The notes beneath the pieces are model-generated. The model was given only the letters and a program-made list of their open reading frames with translations. It ran no database searches and was not told the DNA's origin. The position numbers and the translations under genes are program-made. Positions 11,401 through 24,499 of a stretch of DNA of 64,000 nucleotides are shown in pieces. Each line of letters opens with the position of its first letter. The first letter of the stretch is position 1. The stretch covers positions 15,522,637 to 15,586,636 of the forward strand of contig NC_046619.1 in the NCBI RefSeq assembly GCF_900324465.2, given 5' to 3'. Source of the DNA: Anabas testudineus. Lineage: Eukaryota > Chordata > Actinopteri > Anabantiformes > Anabantidae.

Positions 11401-14400
11401 AATCATTCATGGTCAAGTTACACATTAACTTGACACGGTTCACATTGAAATTATAAAGATATACTATCCTGACATAATAAATAACCTCACTTTATCACAA
11501 CTGATGAAGGTCAACAAAGTGTCACAACGCAGATACTTGATGAAGGAAGTCTTGTAACAAACATTGACCCTGTTTTTATTGAGACTTGATCATTATCAGT
11601 GTTAATATGTTACCTTTTCCATGTAGCTGTCCTCTCCCTGAGCAAGAAGTCAGCCCACAACCACAGTGAAGATGTGGAAAGGAATGATCAAGGCAAGAAG
11701 AGGCAGTGAAGGGAAACAAAAGAAGAAAGAACAAAGTGGATAGAAGTGCTATGTATAAACACAGAATCAGAGTAGATAAATCATTTGATCAAATACACCA
11801 GGCCAGCAGGAAATTGAACTTTTTAGGTAGAATTAGAAGAGTACTGAATTTGAGGTCAAAAATAGGATTATGGAAGCAGACAGAGGTGATCATGTTAAGA
11901 CCAGAGGAGACTATTTATAAGGCTAAGGCTAAAGTGGGTCTAACCTGAGTCATTTTTCCCTGTTCTTTAGGAGCTCCCTTCCTATGTCTTAGATACTTCC
12001 TTGTTCCCCTGGCACCTCTTGGCCAAAAATATAGAGGTTGAGCCATTTTCATGCTCTCTAAATATAGGCTCTCTGTGTGACTGAGTTTACCCTGAGGGAG
12101 CGAGTCCTCACGCATCACAGCTCAGGTTTCAGGTAGTGAGTAGCTACAGAATGAAAAACAGCCATCAGATTACAATCTGGGCTGAACTGCTGTATGCACA
12201 GAAAGGTTTGTGTTTCACAATCAGGGTTTCACCTAATCTCTTGAAAATATGTCTTTGTCCAGTGGTCCTATCACTTTAAACTGGTCTGACTGTATTTCTC
12301 TTGCCATGACTGCTGGACTAGTGTTCCCTCACCAGGTCAATGAGTTTGGTGATGGGGATCTCTCTGATGGGCTTCTTCATGCGGCACAGAGCCTCCAGCG
12401 AGGTGCCAAAGCAGCTGGGCAGGTAGTTGCCAGTGATGGTAATGAAGTAGTCCTTGCCACGGTCCAGATGGAGCACCAGAATGTCCTCTATACAGTCCTC
12501 TCCAGAGTTCAGCAGTGTGACAGAGTCTTTGCTGACATAAACCTCCAGAAAGATCTCCAGAGTCTCATCTGTTCAGGTAAAAGGAGGATGTTTAGAGGGA
12601 AACCTTCTGAGAAAGATGGTAAGAACATCATCAGAAGAAATTCCTGTCTGTTGTTAATTTATGGCCAAGTGAATGACTAAGTTCTCCGCACAAAGCTGAA
12701 AACATTACATCCCAAGCGGGCTAGCCTCAATTACATTAGCGTCAGCAACTCATTGCAATCCCACAATCAGCTGGCTCATCTGGCTAACGTCAGTTCAATC
12801 AGGTACAGTGTTACTTTCAGAAGGAGTCAGATTAGCTGTGTGGTGGTGTACTGTAAAATAATAATGGTAGAGAATTAACAACTGCAGATTTAATAGTTTG
12901 TTCAGCTACTCTGTGATGACCACATTAGACCTGATATCATCCACTTTAACTATATGACTAGAAAGATGCCCATCAATCTGAAGAAATTTTCTACAATGTT
13001 AAACCATCATCACTTAGCCAGTACATATTTCAAATAAAGTCACTCATGTCATGAATTATTAGCATCAAATTAAAATATACCAACATGGTGGTGCCCACCT
13101 GACCTTGGCTGTTAGAATAAAACAAATAGTTTATCCATTTATGGAAAATAGACATCTGGAACAGTACAGAGTAAAACCCCTAAATCTGTGTGAGAATTAA
13201 TTTGCTTCCATTTGGACAATGCTATCTATCTCTAATTTTGCTATCTGAACATGAAAGCATTCGAGCACAAGTTTGTCCAGAAGAGATAAAAAGGAACATT
13301 TAGATCTCTTTCACATTTCCTGAAACACTACATGACTATAGATCTAAAATTCAGGGAAAGATCAACAATAGGATATTTTTTAAGATAAAATTACTTACTT
13401 GGCTCCAAGAATCCATCACTTGGATCAGCACGTAGCCAAGACTTACAATACTGTGAGTCATTAAGTTTGGGGATGAAGGCAAAGTGGCAGGGGACATTCC
13501 CATCATTTGTTATTAGGAAGCGCTCTTTCTGAAGTTGCCGGAATTTCACATTCTCAAATGTAAACTGATGGAAAAAGAAAAAGAAGAATTGTTCATATCA
13601 GACTGTAAAATGACAGGTATGATTAGTGACATATATTGTCGACCTGCAGTATAATGATGAGCACATGAAGTACATGAAGTATGTAAAGGATCTTCTTACC
13701 TCTCTCCTGCTAAGAGACACAGATGGAAGGAAATCATTCTCCATTCTGTCCATTGCTCGAACAATGTCCTCAAACACCTTTTTGTGACGTTGCTCATTAA
13801 CCACTTTCACCTGTTAATCACATTTTATCAAATAATATTAATTAAAACTTTATTATACCAAAATCACATACTGTATATTGTCAAATGTGTAAGCAGAACA
13901 CAGCTTCTTACTCCTATAAGGAAGAGGGAGCTGACAGGCTTGTGGTCACTAGTTTGCAGCTCCATGTGACTTCGATATTTGAGCTGCTTGACATCATTTC
14001 CCCTCCACAGGATTCTGTCACACCAAGCTGGTACACGGCACTTCCCGCTGCAGGAAACAGTCTCAGTTTCAGAGGCAAGTTGAGTGTGAGAAGACATACA
14101 AAAATGCTGATGCTGTATTAGTATAAGGATAAGGCTGGGAAAGGTTTTCCTGCAATCAAATTTTATCAGGGTTTCAAAAAAGAAAAAGTGAAACTGAATG
14201 AGTGGGCAAAACAATACAAATCCCAGAGGAAGTTTCTGTATTGAGGAATAGAAAAAAGAAAAACAAGATATGCTTTTACCTCGAGTCCCATCGATCTGTT
14301 TTGGGGTCATACTTGTATGTGGGAATGAAGTTAATATCTCCCTCCATGAAATCTGCAAAGGCTCTCGTGGTCTGCCTCTGAATGTTCAGCTATACAGAAA

Positions 14401-17400
14401 AATTGCCAAGTGTTATTTGGTACAAGAGTCAAAAGAGAATCTTGAGTTACTGTAACATAAACAGAAAACCATGACCGATAACAAACAAGTTTTGTTTTTG
14501 GTTTATCCTACAAATGAGTAATTGTGGTGTTTGCAAAACAGCTTCCCTTAGATATCTGTGTAGCTTCTATTTTTCAACAGTTATGCTTATTGTCATTTCA
14601 AAACAAAAGCACAGACTACTTATATCAACAAGCATATTTTACTACACAACAACACTAAAACTGAGATCCAATAACACCACCCAATCCATCTATAATAACA
14701 GATACATGATATGATCAGTCTTTCTACTGATTAATACCTTCTACTATTAATTATCTCTAGCTTTAAGGTTAGCCAACTATATCTATACGTTCTTACCACT
14801 AGTGCAAAACACTGAGCTGCATGACAAATTCACCTGATCATTTTCCTGAAGCTTCTTTAGGTTATTCTGAGCAATGAGGTGTTTGACTTCGGCAGCATCG
14901 GTTATGAACAGTCGATAGTTTAAATCCCCAAGCCAGATTACTACACTGAAACACAAGAAGAGATATACATTGTTAAAAAGAGCAGAATTACTCCAACGAC
15001 TTTGCACTAAATGATTATTCTCACAAACATTAAAATCCTGTCAAAAAAAAAAATTACACTCATAAGAGTAAAACTATATAGACAGAAGACTATAAATGTA
15101 AAATTCATCTTTATATGTAAAAATAGTCAAATGGAGACCAGCAACAGAACATCAGATAACAGCTACTAGTCAAAACAAGCTCAGAACTGATGATCCAAAC
15201 TTGTAGAATCTGACTTTTCACATGAATCCAGACCTATCCTAACTATGACCCATCTATGAATGACTGAGGAACTCACTCGTGCTTCACAATACTGAGAGGT
15301 GGGTAGTCCAGCAAGTGAAAGGTCATGCGGGCGCATATGTCTTTATAGTCCTGGTTGCGTCGCTCAAAATCTTCCGTATGTGCAGCCAGGTGGGAGTTGA
15401 CAATGCAGAAACTAGTGTTGTGAAAAACAAACCTCACTGCCACACCACCTTTGTTCCCCTGCAAAATAAACAAATGAATAAAATATTACAACATCAGGCT
15501 GCCAGGAAGGATTATGATTAATATAATTCATTATTAAAAAAAAAAAAAAAAAGGTAGCAGGACCAGTGATATTTACTGATTATATTTAGTTAAACTATGA
15601 GCAGAAAATGTCAGGTCTGACATTACTGTAAACAAACCATTTTTCCCATGATTCCTGTGCCCACATGCTCTGCAGCCACTTCTTTTATGTGATTCTTGAC
15701 AGCCTTCCTGACATAAACCACAAGCATCATCCCAACTAGTCGTATCATTCGAACCTGTAGATAAGAAAAAAATCTAATTAAAGTTGGTGTCTATAACATG
15801 ATGTGTACTCTGTTCTACTAACATGCAAAACATATATTCATCAACAAGACGAGAGCCAATAACCTAAAAAAAGAAGTAGTAGTCTTTAAAGAGACATTTC
15901 TGCCACTCACCCTCTTGTACTTGGCTTTTGGGTGCAAACTCCTCTCCACAGCTTCTACCCACAGCTGCTCCTTAGATGAGTCCATGTAAAAGAAAGCTTC
16001 AGTGCTCAGGTCCAATTCTTGAAAACTAGTTTCACAAACAATACCACTTGTTATTAAAGCCAAAGCACAAGACAATGTAATACCATTTCACTGCAAGGAA
16101 AAGTATTTATTATTCATTCTTACTGACCCCACAGCGTAAATATCAGGAGGCTCTGTGTCACAGCAGAGCCATGGCTCAAGGCTGCTGTCTGGAGACTGGC
16201 CATTCACATTCCATGTACCTATGAAAAACCTAAAAAAAAATTAGAGGTGAGAAAAGAAAAAGTTTAGTATATTTCTAAATTAATAAAGTTGCCATGCATT
16301 TCTATACAAAAACAAAATAAAAACATGCACAGCTCTTCTCACCTGAAGTTCTGGATGTCCACGTACTCACTCTCCTTCTTACCCAGGCGGTGTTTGATGA
16401 GGTACTCTCTTTGTCCTGCCTGGCTGGACAACATGGCCTGTCTCATAGTGTTGGTGGTGGGACTTTCACAAAAAGATGGTGGCCTATCCATTCGGTCAAA
16501 CCCTGACCTAAAACTACTGGAATGGAGAAAGTACATATCATTTAACAACAACATTTTAAATAGATTCCAGTTGGTGTAAACCAGTTTCAACAGTTTCCAG
16601 TAAAAAAGATCGAACCTAAATAAACGTTTGGTTTTTAATTATTGACCAAAGCCCTGGAGCCCACTTACATCATCAGTAAATCTGTTGTGCTGTCATTATT
16701 AGGTTATATTAGGGTAACTTACTCCGGTTTGGTGTTAAAGGAGTTGTCTTTGGCAGCTCTCTCTTTAGGAACAGGAGGAGGAGGATTGGCTGGAATGTAA
16801 GACGCTTTGCGAGGAGGTAGAGGGGGAACAGGAGGAGGCTCCCTGGAGGCAACTAAGCGATTCTGGTGGTTTTTCTTTTCCTCCACTTTAACAACGTGGT
16901 TAGAATGTTCCTCAAACCCAAAGTCTGAGACAAGTGATTGAGCTGAAACTGCAAAAAAAGAGTATTTAAACAGAATTTAAAAAAAACAACAGAAACTAAA
17001 CTGGAAGAAATTGTGAATTAAATGTTAATGGTTTGTTTTAACTTATCAGTTGACATTTATGCATCTAACTGTTGCATTTTTGTAAATGTAAAGTGTCAAC
17101 GTATTACCTTTGTTAGTCTGATTTGTTGAAGTGCTGTTGTTGAGTTTGGAAGGCAGTGCACTGGTAGATTTAGGTGGATTCACTCCAGAGCCCACAGAGA
17201 TAGCAGTCTTATTTGCTCTTTGTGGAGGGACAGGGACTGTACCTCTCGAGATCGCCGGGGCAACGGGCTCCATCGCTTTGGGTTTTGTAGGCTTGGATTG
17301 AACTGAGAAATGAAACAGCAGTGTCAAAAGAAAGCAGACAATGATGCAAGCTCAACACGACCTTAGTCAAACAGAAATAGAAACTTTAAAGCAAAGTTTA

Positions 17401-20400
17401 ATAAAGTAGTACTCTAGCTTGCTCAAGTAAAGTAAATAATGCCATCAGGAAGTTAATATGATGACTAATGAATAATGAAACCTCTGACCTCACTTAAGTA
17501 AATTCACACCCTGTTTAATATGATCTCTCTCAATGTAAATATGAACACAGATACAAATGAGCCAACACCCAGAAGAGTTATGTTGTCATTACAGGAAGAG
17601 AAGAAGAGGATACCAGCGAACAAGCAGCTTATAGATAACAAGACTGAAGAAGGCAGAGCTCTACAGCAGTACAACTGAATAGCATAGGATTTTACCATCA
17701 TGAACTAGTCCACAAAAGTAAATTATAATGGCAACTGTAAAACTACTGTAGGTAAAAAGACTCTCAGAACAGAAATAACTACAACTCAATGCTCCACCAC
17801 AATCCAGCTTTACAATCTATAATTTCCCTAGGGTGTGTTAACAAAAATTGATTCAGTAGTCACTGTTTACACAAAAAGATTTCCTTGACAGAAGAACAAA
17901 CAACATATACTTACAGTATGCTAGTTTAAAAATATATTTTTCATCTTATTAATATGAAAATGTATCAGATCACCACTTCATGTGGGATAAGTATGATCTT
18001 TATTCATGAGTGTTCATACATCAAGAGAGTCATGACAGCAGCATGACAACATGTAGTGCCACAAACCACATACCATGGTGGCATAAAAATACAACTTGAA
18101 AAAAGACACAAAAGTCTTTATCAGCTTGCTTATAAATAAAACTAACCACAGGAAGTATTGTGTTTCCTTTAACGAAGAGAAGAAGTGAAAAAACAGCTCC
18201 TGTAGTAGATTACACGTGACTACAGTAAAGTCATGTGCCTGGATTAGGTCATTAAAGACCCTCATGGTTGCCTTTCAACACAATTATCTCACTGTTCTCA
18301 GGCAAAAGGTTAGCACATGTTCAACAATATACTCATACCTCTATAAGTAATGTGTCCTGAAACATCATCGTCTGTAACTTGGATAAAATATCCCCACAAC
18401 TGTGATAAAACACAGATGTAATTTAACTAATGTAATTTTAATATTTTTAGTTCCATCAATGTAAGGCTGCAGAAATCAAATGAAAATAAACTTCTTTTCT
18501 CGTCTACACAATATATGATGAACAACATATATACTTTTACTATGTAAATATAAAACTTAAAAAGAAAAGGTAGCATATTTTTCTATCTTACCTAACTCAC
18601 AAAATTCCCATTACACTGCAGAAATGTTGTTACATAATGGACTTTGCTCTCACTACAACTGATGTTTAGAAATTATGGTTAAACGGGTTCGAAAGTTTAC
18701 TTATTCATTTGAAGAGTGTCAGTTACATGGCTAAAACATAAATGCAGGTGTGAGAGCATAATAACATAAGCTTTAGTCCTTTCTGGATCTATTCACAGAC
18801 ATGACCTGACACCTTTAAAGGTGGATCTGATTTCTAAAATGGCAGCCAAATGAGTCTTTCCACTAGTGTGTGGTGGGAAGACAACACAGGAAATCAGTGA
18901 GAGGTGTAATCCACACTCAGTAGCTAAATATTAGATGAGTCATTAAATATTGAATCATCTGCTTTACTCTACTAACAGACGGCGGTGTCTTACCTTGCTC
19001 CTGAGCACTCTTCACCTGAGTAAAGAACGTCTGGGTCCGTTCATCATCCTGCAGTTCCAACAGCAGCTCTGGGGCTTTTTCCCCTTTGATTCGTATCCTC
19101 ACACCCGCTTCAGAGAGAGTACACAAAACACACATATGTTGGGAACCTTAAGTCTTGGCAAATACATTAGAAGCAGTGTCTTGAAAACAAAGACAAGTGA
19201 TTTAACAGTGAGCCAAGTCAACATTCTTTCAGAAAGCCGTGGCAACTCATGACTCGCCGCTGCTACTAAATAAAGACATTTAGCTAAAGGAATGCTCTAA
19301 AAATTTAGCATGGTTAGACATAGGCTGCGCTGCAACAAATGCCATGTTTTAGTTCATGCGTTGCCACTAGTAGTCAAATTTCTGGCTTGCTTAAAAGACT
19401 AAACTATAATCTGTACCTGACAAAGTTTTAAAAATAATTATTAAACATGAAGAGTCAATTTAAAGTTCTCACAATCCGATGAGAAGTCTATAAGAAGAGC
19501 CTCTTCAGCTTCTGAAACAAAGGAAGAAAAAAAAAGTGTGAATACAGCAAGTTCAAAGATCAGTGGTAAGACTAAACCAATGGTGCTATAAAGATTTTAA
19601 CAGGATGTAGCTGTCCTGTTGATTTTTTTTTTTTTTTTAACTAGATGCTAAGGAATTGCTCCCTGGACTTTCAATTTTACACGACTATGCCATGAATCTG
19701 AGAAAACAGTAACTCTACTATGTATAGGAGTTAAAGAATGTGAGGTCCAATGGCCACAGGCAACACGTCTCCGATAGGAATCACAAACATCTTACAGAAG
19801 AAATAATACAGTCTGTAGCAGTTGGCAGAACAAAATATGCTGTACATTTGAATTTACTAACTAAAACAGTTAACACTGAAGGGTACGTACCTCGTATGAT
19901 TTCAAAATTACCATTGATTGGTATAGACAGCTGAGGCACTGGACGAGACACAACAGCATCAGGAGAGGCCAAAATACACAACCTGGGTGAGAACAGCACA
20001 GACTTGTTTTATTATTATTTCATCAACGTGCCCAGATAAGCTGCACTTCCAGTGCAATTAAAATTGTGTTTCATTCTGAAAAGTCAGTATGAACATTAGG
20101 ATAACTACACAGTATGGGTATATGTGTCACTAGGATTTGATTAATAATTGTCAAGTGATTAAAATGCAAAATAAAGATTTAGAAAATCTGATATGCACAT
20201 GCACACATGCAAGTCTCTTTCAATCTAGTTTGCAGCCCAGATGCTTTAGAAGAATAAGTAACAGAACAAAGTTAACTGACAGGCAGTGTGCCTCATTCAA
20301 GTTTTGTTGATAAAAGTGTACTGTGGCAACCAGAAGCACATTCGGAGGAGGTTCGTTAATGGTCAGCTGAAAACTTTGATGTGGGTTAATGTAGGTGGAG

Positions 20401-22218
20401 GTCATATTTCACTCAATGCCAGAGTAACAATGGCTGAGTAACAGCCTGGGTCAAAGCAGCACGCTGGCCACTGCCCACACTTCCCGTCCATTTCACAATA
20501 CATCAGATTACTGCTGAACAGAGGAAAATGATTCAACCTTGTACACTCACAGTTGCAGTAAAAGCTTTTCTGATGTTGTAACCTATACAACAACCAACAG
20601 TATGTAACCTCCCCTTCTCATTGACAAAATAACATAAATATCTGATAAATGAAGTCAGACCAGATTTGATCTTTATTTTTGAAGCTACATCTGGCCTCTT
20701 CAAACCTTATTTTAAAATTGATAGATTTACACCTTTACTATTGTTACACATTGGCATTGATTCATCAGTGGTAAAGACTATATGTATGTATATATAAGAA
20801 TTGTGACAAACAGAATAATCCTGACAAAAGTTTTAAACATAGGAAAAAACACACTGGAAAAAAATGACAGATGATCACAGGTACACTAAATAAGAGAGGA
20901 TTAATTATGAATTAATAAATCTTTAATTATCATCATCAATGTGCAGGTTAAAAAAGAACATTTAGTTAAAAAATAACTACCACAAACACAGACAAAACAA
21001 AGACACTGAAATTCACATTATTATTTACTGCAGTGCTGCTGTACTGTAATGTGCTTATTCTGCTAAAAATGTTTTGTCCTACAATTCCTGCTGATTCTAA
21101 AAATGTCAAACCTTCATAGGTTTGCAGGTACTGCGTTATAACTACATAGCACCAACTAAAAAGCTAGCAACTTGTTTCAAAGATTTCTAATTTTTCCTGT
21201 TTCAGTAGTACTCCTGAGTTTGGTGTGTGTTTTTAACACAGTTAGGTGAGCATGTAGCTTGTGTGCCCTTGTGAGTGTCATTATAGTCCAGGAGGAATTC
21301 AGGATAATTAGTACTGAGTTGGCTGCTGGGGAGACTAACTGCCTTCTCCAAAAACTAACACAGATTATTTAACACATCCCCTGTTATCACCCACAACATC
21401 CTCTTTCACAAACAACTGCTACTCTCCAGAGGACACGCATCTGATTTTGCGCACGTGACTAATAAATACATTGCAACTAAAAGCAGATGTGATTGGACAG
21501 CGGGGTGGTGTGCGTGTAAGGAGCAGTTCCCATCAGCTGCAGCCCACATGTGTAACACTGAACAAAATAACTACACACATGCATTGTTGTCCTGCAGTTG
21601 ACTCTCTGACATCTGAGGAAGAGGCCAGTAAAAAGACAATCATTCCTGCAGCATCATATTTCTTTCATAAAGGCTGCTGGACACCAGGCATTTACAATGT
21701 CCATGCAAACTCCCTCCAACAATATATTGCTTATCTAAAGGCAGTCACTTTAAAAGTCAGCATGTAAGAAGACAACCAATCATAAACTGCACAATCGGAA
21801 TAATCTTTTCCATTACTCAGAATGACGCAATCATGGTACACACCTTTTCTGTAACAGCAGGGTGCATTTTCAACTGTGTGTAACAGCAAAACAGCATAGC
21901 ATAAAAATAGCTCACACATGAAGAGGCTTGAGTAGGCACAACAATGCCACAGCAATTAAGATCATTTACCCAGAACACAGACCGCACTGTCAGCTGTGGA
22001 TTTCCTCAGAATTAAGTCGCTGACGCTGCACAAAAACATCTTAAATCTCAGGGAGTGGCTTCAAACGACACATGCACAGTATGTGACATGTCACTTGGTG
22101 CACCTATGCAGCACATTTTTCAGTCCCCAGGTTCTGCCATACTTACATAAACTCTCCACTGCGCTCAACTAGCGACAGTAGTCTGGTCTCCTTCTGGCCA
22201 GACCTCAGCTCCTGAGCT
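8433..22218 (-). CDS. ocrl: OCRL inositol polyphosphate 5-phosphatase
   Basis: Removes the 5-phosphate from PI(4,5)P2 and PI(3,4,5)P3 on endosomes, Golgi and clathrin-coated membranes. Exons, 5' to 3': 22147-22211 (or 22218), 19891-19982, 19473-19511, 18994-19107, 17108-17302, 16723-16948, 16343-16507, 16128-16229, 15911-16025, 15638-15754, 15277-15458, 14834-14945, 14280-14389, 13912-14047, 13700-13810, 13399-13564, 12333-12568, 11614-11637, 10243-10359, 9945-10029, 9529-9656, 9282-9393, 8433-8557. All phases agree, giving about 957 residues (human 901; the extra length is in the proline-rich linker). Domains: PH about 1-103, linker to about 295, 5-phosphatase 300-590 ([37 protein letters not shown]), ASH about 600-760, RhoGAP-like 770-955, ending [14 protein letters not shown] and [18 protein letters not shown] favour OCRL over the paralogue INPP5B. 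The start codon is unresolved: see the entry for 22147-23100. Confidence 0.95.
9657..9944 (-). other. ocrl: U12-type (minor spliceosome) GT-AG intron in OCRL
   Basis: The minus-strand donor reads GTATCCTTAT, matching the U12 consensus RTATCCTTT. The branch-site motif TTCCCTAACT (plus 9667-9676) lies about 12 nt before the AG. There is no long pyrimidine tract. The flanking exons join in phase 1 to give [15 protein letters not shown], matching human [19 protein letters not shown]. Confidence 0.88.
11614..11637 (-). other. ocrl: OCRL 24-nt micro-exon (counterpart of human exon 18a)
   Basis: Eight codons, GEDSYMEK, flanked by an AG acceptor (TTGCTCAG) and a GTAACA donor, in phase 0 on both sides so it can be skipped without a frame change. 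It sits directly after the exon ending KLIDL. In human OCRL a 24-nt exon at this place (EDSFLEKE) is alternatively spliced and distinguishes isoforms a and b. The match of length, place and EDS.(L/M)EK pattern makes the call strong. Confidence 0.88.
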
Positions 22219-23100
22219 CTCACAGTGTGAGCAGCACAATCAAGGAATTATTGTGACTGAGGATGGATGAAAGACACGCTTGGACATCACAAAGACTGAG
22301 TTGTTATTTTTGATTAACCCACAGGCGCCTCACTGTCAGCTTTGTAAACATGTAACTTAACTAGTTAGCTGGTGTTTGTGTGGACAGAAAGAAGATACTC
22401 AGAGGTGGTGCTGTCTGTTAAAAGAAGCCATGCTAATAATAAAATATGCAAAAAATAAAGTGAATAATAAGTAACAAGGCAGTGAAAAAGGAGAGAAAGC
22501 AGCTCTGTGGCTAACTCAAGTGGGTTAGTGGCAGTCAATGTAGCTGGTAGCTAACGTTAGCTAGGTTAACATTAGTTAACTTTACCGGATTTATGGTTGA
22601 CGTTATTCTAGTGAGGAACAAAAGGGTTGTTTAAATTATGCTGCTCATACTAGCATGGTTAGTAGTGACCACAATTAATTCATAACATTTAAATAATTAT
22701 GATACGGCGTTCATATGGGTCTGAAAATAATTAGCTAACGTTGTCGTAATTAAAACAGTTCAAGTTAGCCGTAAAGCTAGCTAGTGTTAATTGAGTGAAG
22801 GCTAACATTAGCTAACGAGCTAATACACGCTGAAAAAAAAAAACAAACATAAAAAAGGTTTTAACTTAATTCAAAAAAAGGATATTGCCAAGCACTCCTC
22901 TTCGCATATTCCCAGAGACGTGTCCATTTCTTACCGACACAGAATTATCACTGGCTACGGCGACTTTAGCGGTGCTTCAGTCCAGACGTTGCGGGGCAGA
23001 GAAAGTTAAATCCCCGCCCGGTGCGGCGGCGGCGGCCTTTCCTTTCCAGCGGTTCGGCAGCTGGTTGCTAGCGCTAAACGCTCGTTAGCCAGCGGCTGTT
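22147..23100 (-). promoter_or_regulatory. ocrl: OCRL 5' end: CpG-rich leader, candidate start exons
   Basis: The region 22935-23060 is CpG-rich and on the minus strand ends in a good donor (GTAAGA, exon edge 22935); it holds no ATG and is probably a non-coding first exon. The first resolved coding exon (22147-22211) has an in-frame upstream TAA and no ATG. A possible intervening 18-nt exon at 22334-22351 (ATG TTT ACA AAG CTG ACA, donor GTGAGG) would join in phase 0, but this is speculative. Alternatively a small exon was missed. The intron carries repeated GCTAACGTTAGC-like words. Confidence 0.45.
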
Positions 23101-24395
23101 GCGTTTGTTTCAGGATGGGGACAGTGTTCAACACAGCCGACAAGTAAATAAATACCGGTTAGTGTGCGCCATTCTGTCAGAAAGCTTGGAGTATCCGGCG
23201 TATGGTGCGTCCCGCTGGGTGCCAGGGAGCGGGCAGGTCGGACTACATCGCTGGAACAGTAATGACACTTTGCTATGTGGACCGTCTACTTCTTCGGTGT
23301 CTCTTCCCCCGTAGTTATTTGGCCTCAGCATCTTGGTTGTTAGTGCTGGTTGTGGATGAGGAGACATAACGCCACCTACTGCCTCGGAGTGTCAGTCCCA
23401 CAAGTACCGCACAGAGCAGGGACGTGCAGGGAGAGGGGCCCCTAAAACATAAAGTAACCCTGGGGTCTTAGCTTTGTATCTGCTATTGAACTGCATCAGT
23501 CTGGACTGTCTAAATATATTTGCTGTTGTAAGACCAAGAATCAAAAGGAAAAATTATTAAACAATATATTTTTTTAAAGAAACACTTATGTAAATGTCTA
23601 CTGTTATCACTTGTGGCCCCAGGTGAAATCTTCTCTAACCAAGAGCATCTGTGTAACACATGATGCTGCATATATGTGATAGGTAGTAGTGCATTGGAAA
23701 TGCCTAAAATTAGTTGTTTATTATATAACACTGAAGGTGGTAAACAATGTACTGTACAACACAGACACAATTAAATATGTGAAAGTGACCAAACAGGGAC
23801 TAAATAAGAAATGTGATAACAAATAAGTAGAGTCAATAAATGATCAACAATGTTGTAACTGTATAGAGGTGGAATACAGTTTGGTTTGAGTACAGTTCAG
23901 CTCTTTTGGAGCTAAACTGCTTCTTGAAAGCTGTTCCTGTGTCAGCTGGTGATGGCTTTTTTTATTGACCTCAATTTATTTCCTGAGCGAAACAGTTCAG
24001 AGAGTGTGTGGGAGGGGTCAGATAGTATCTTGTTTGCAAGTCCAATTTCTAATGTCCACCTAACAGCACAAAATCAGTTAATTTGTCCTGTTTTTACAGT
24101 GAATCACATTCAAGTTTAAATTTTCTCATACACCTACAGCACATAAAGAAGCCAAACCAAAGACTGTTTAATAAATAATCATGTAATGCCTAGTTCTTTA
24201 GTTTATGAAACATGAAGCAAAAACTATAATTGTAAACTAAACCCACATTTCACCTCGCTAATAAAATCTTTACTGTTTAGATTACATGTTTTGTATAGTA
24301 CTTTAGTAGAGTAGTTTCATTTTACATCACCTAAATACGCTTTGTCTGATGTTAATCTTATGGTATGTTAAGACATAACCTGTTTCTTATCGTTC
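23100..24395. other. Intergenic spacer between OCRL promoter and EVA1C-like 3' end
   Basis: AT-rich sequence outside the CpG-rich left edge. No coding, RNA or mobile element signature that I can support. Confidence 0.6.
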
Positions 24396-24401
24396 TTTAT
24401 T
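24396..24401 (-). terminator. Poly(A) signal of the EVA1C-like gene
   Basis: AATAAA on the minus strand about 100 nt past the stop codon at 24500. It is the first canonical hexamer after the stop. Confidence 0.6.
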
Positions 24402-24499
24402 ATTGAGTCACTTGGCACACACTAAAGAAAATTAATGTCTGTGTTTGGTTTAAAAGGAGAAGGTGCTTTAGAAGTAGTTTCACTATCATGTGGCATCTC

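Noticed and set aside
12090-12115. Possible 15-nt OCRL exon (DSLPQ) with AG and GT flanks
   Set aside because: The 24-nt exon at 11614-11637 fits the known length, position and residues of the human micro-exon; this one is a chance AG...GT pair.
12249-12680. 143-residue plus-strand open frame
   Set aside because: It is the antisense shadow of the large OCRL ASH-domain exon at 12333-12568; the minus strand gives conserved OCRL residues.
8433-22218. Identification as synaptojanin, given an EVA1C-like neighbour as on human chromosome 21
   Set aside because: The phosphatase is followed by ASH and RhoGAP-like domains and preceded by a PH domain, with no Sac1 domain; motifs are OCRL-specific.
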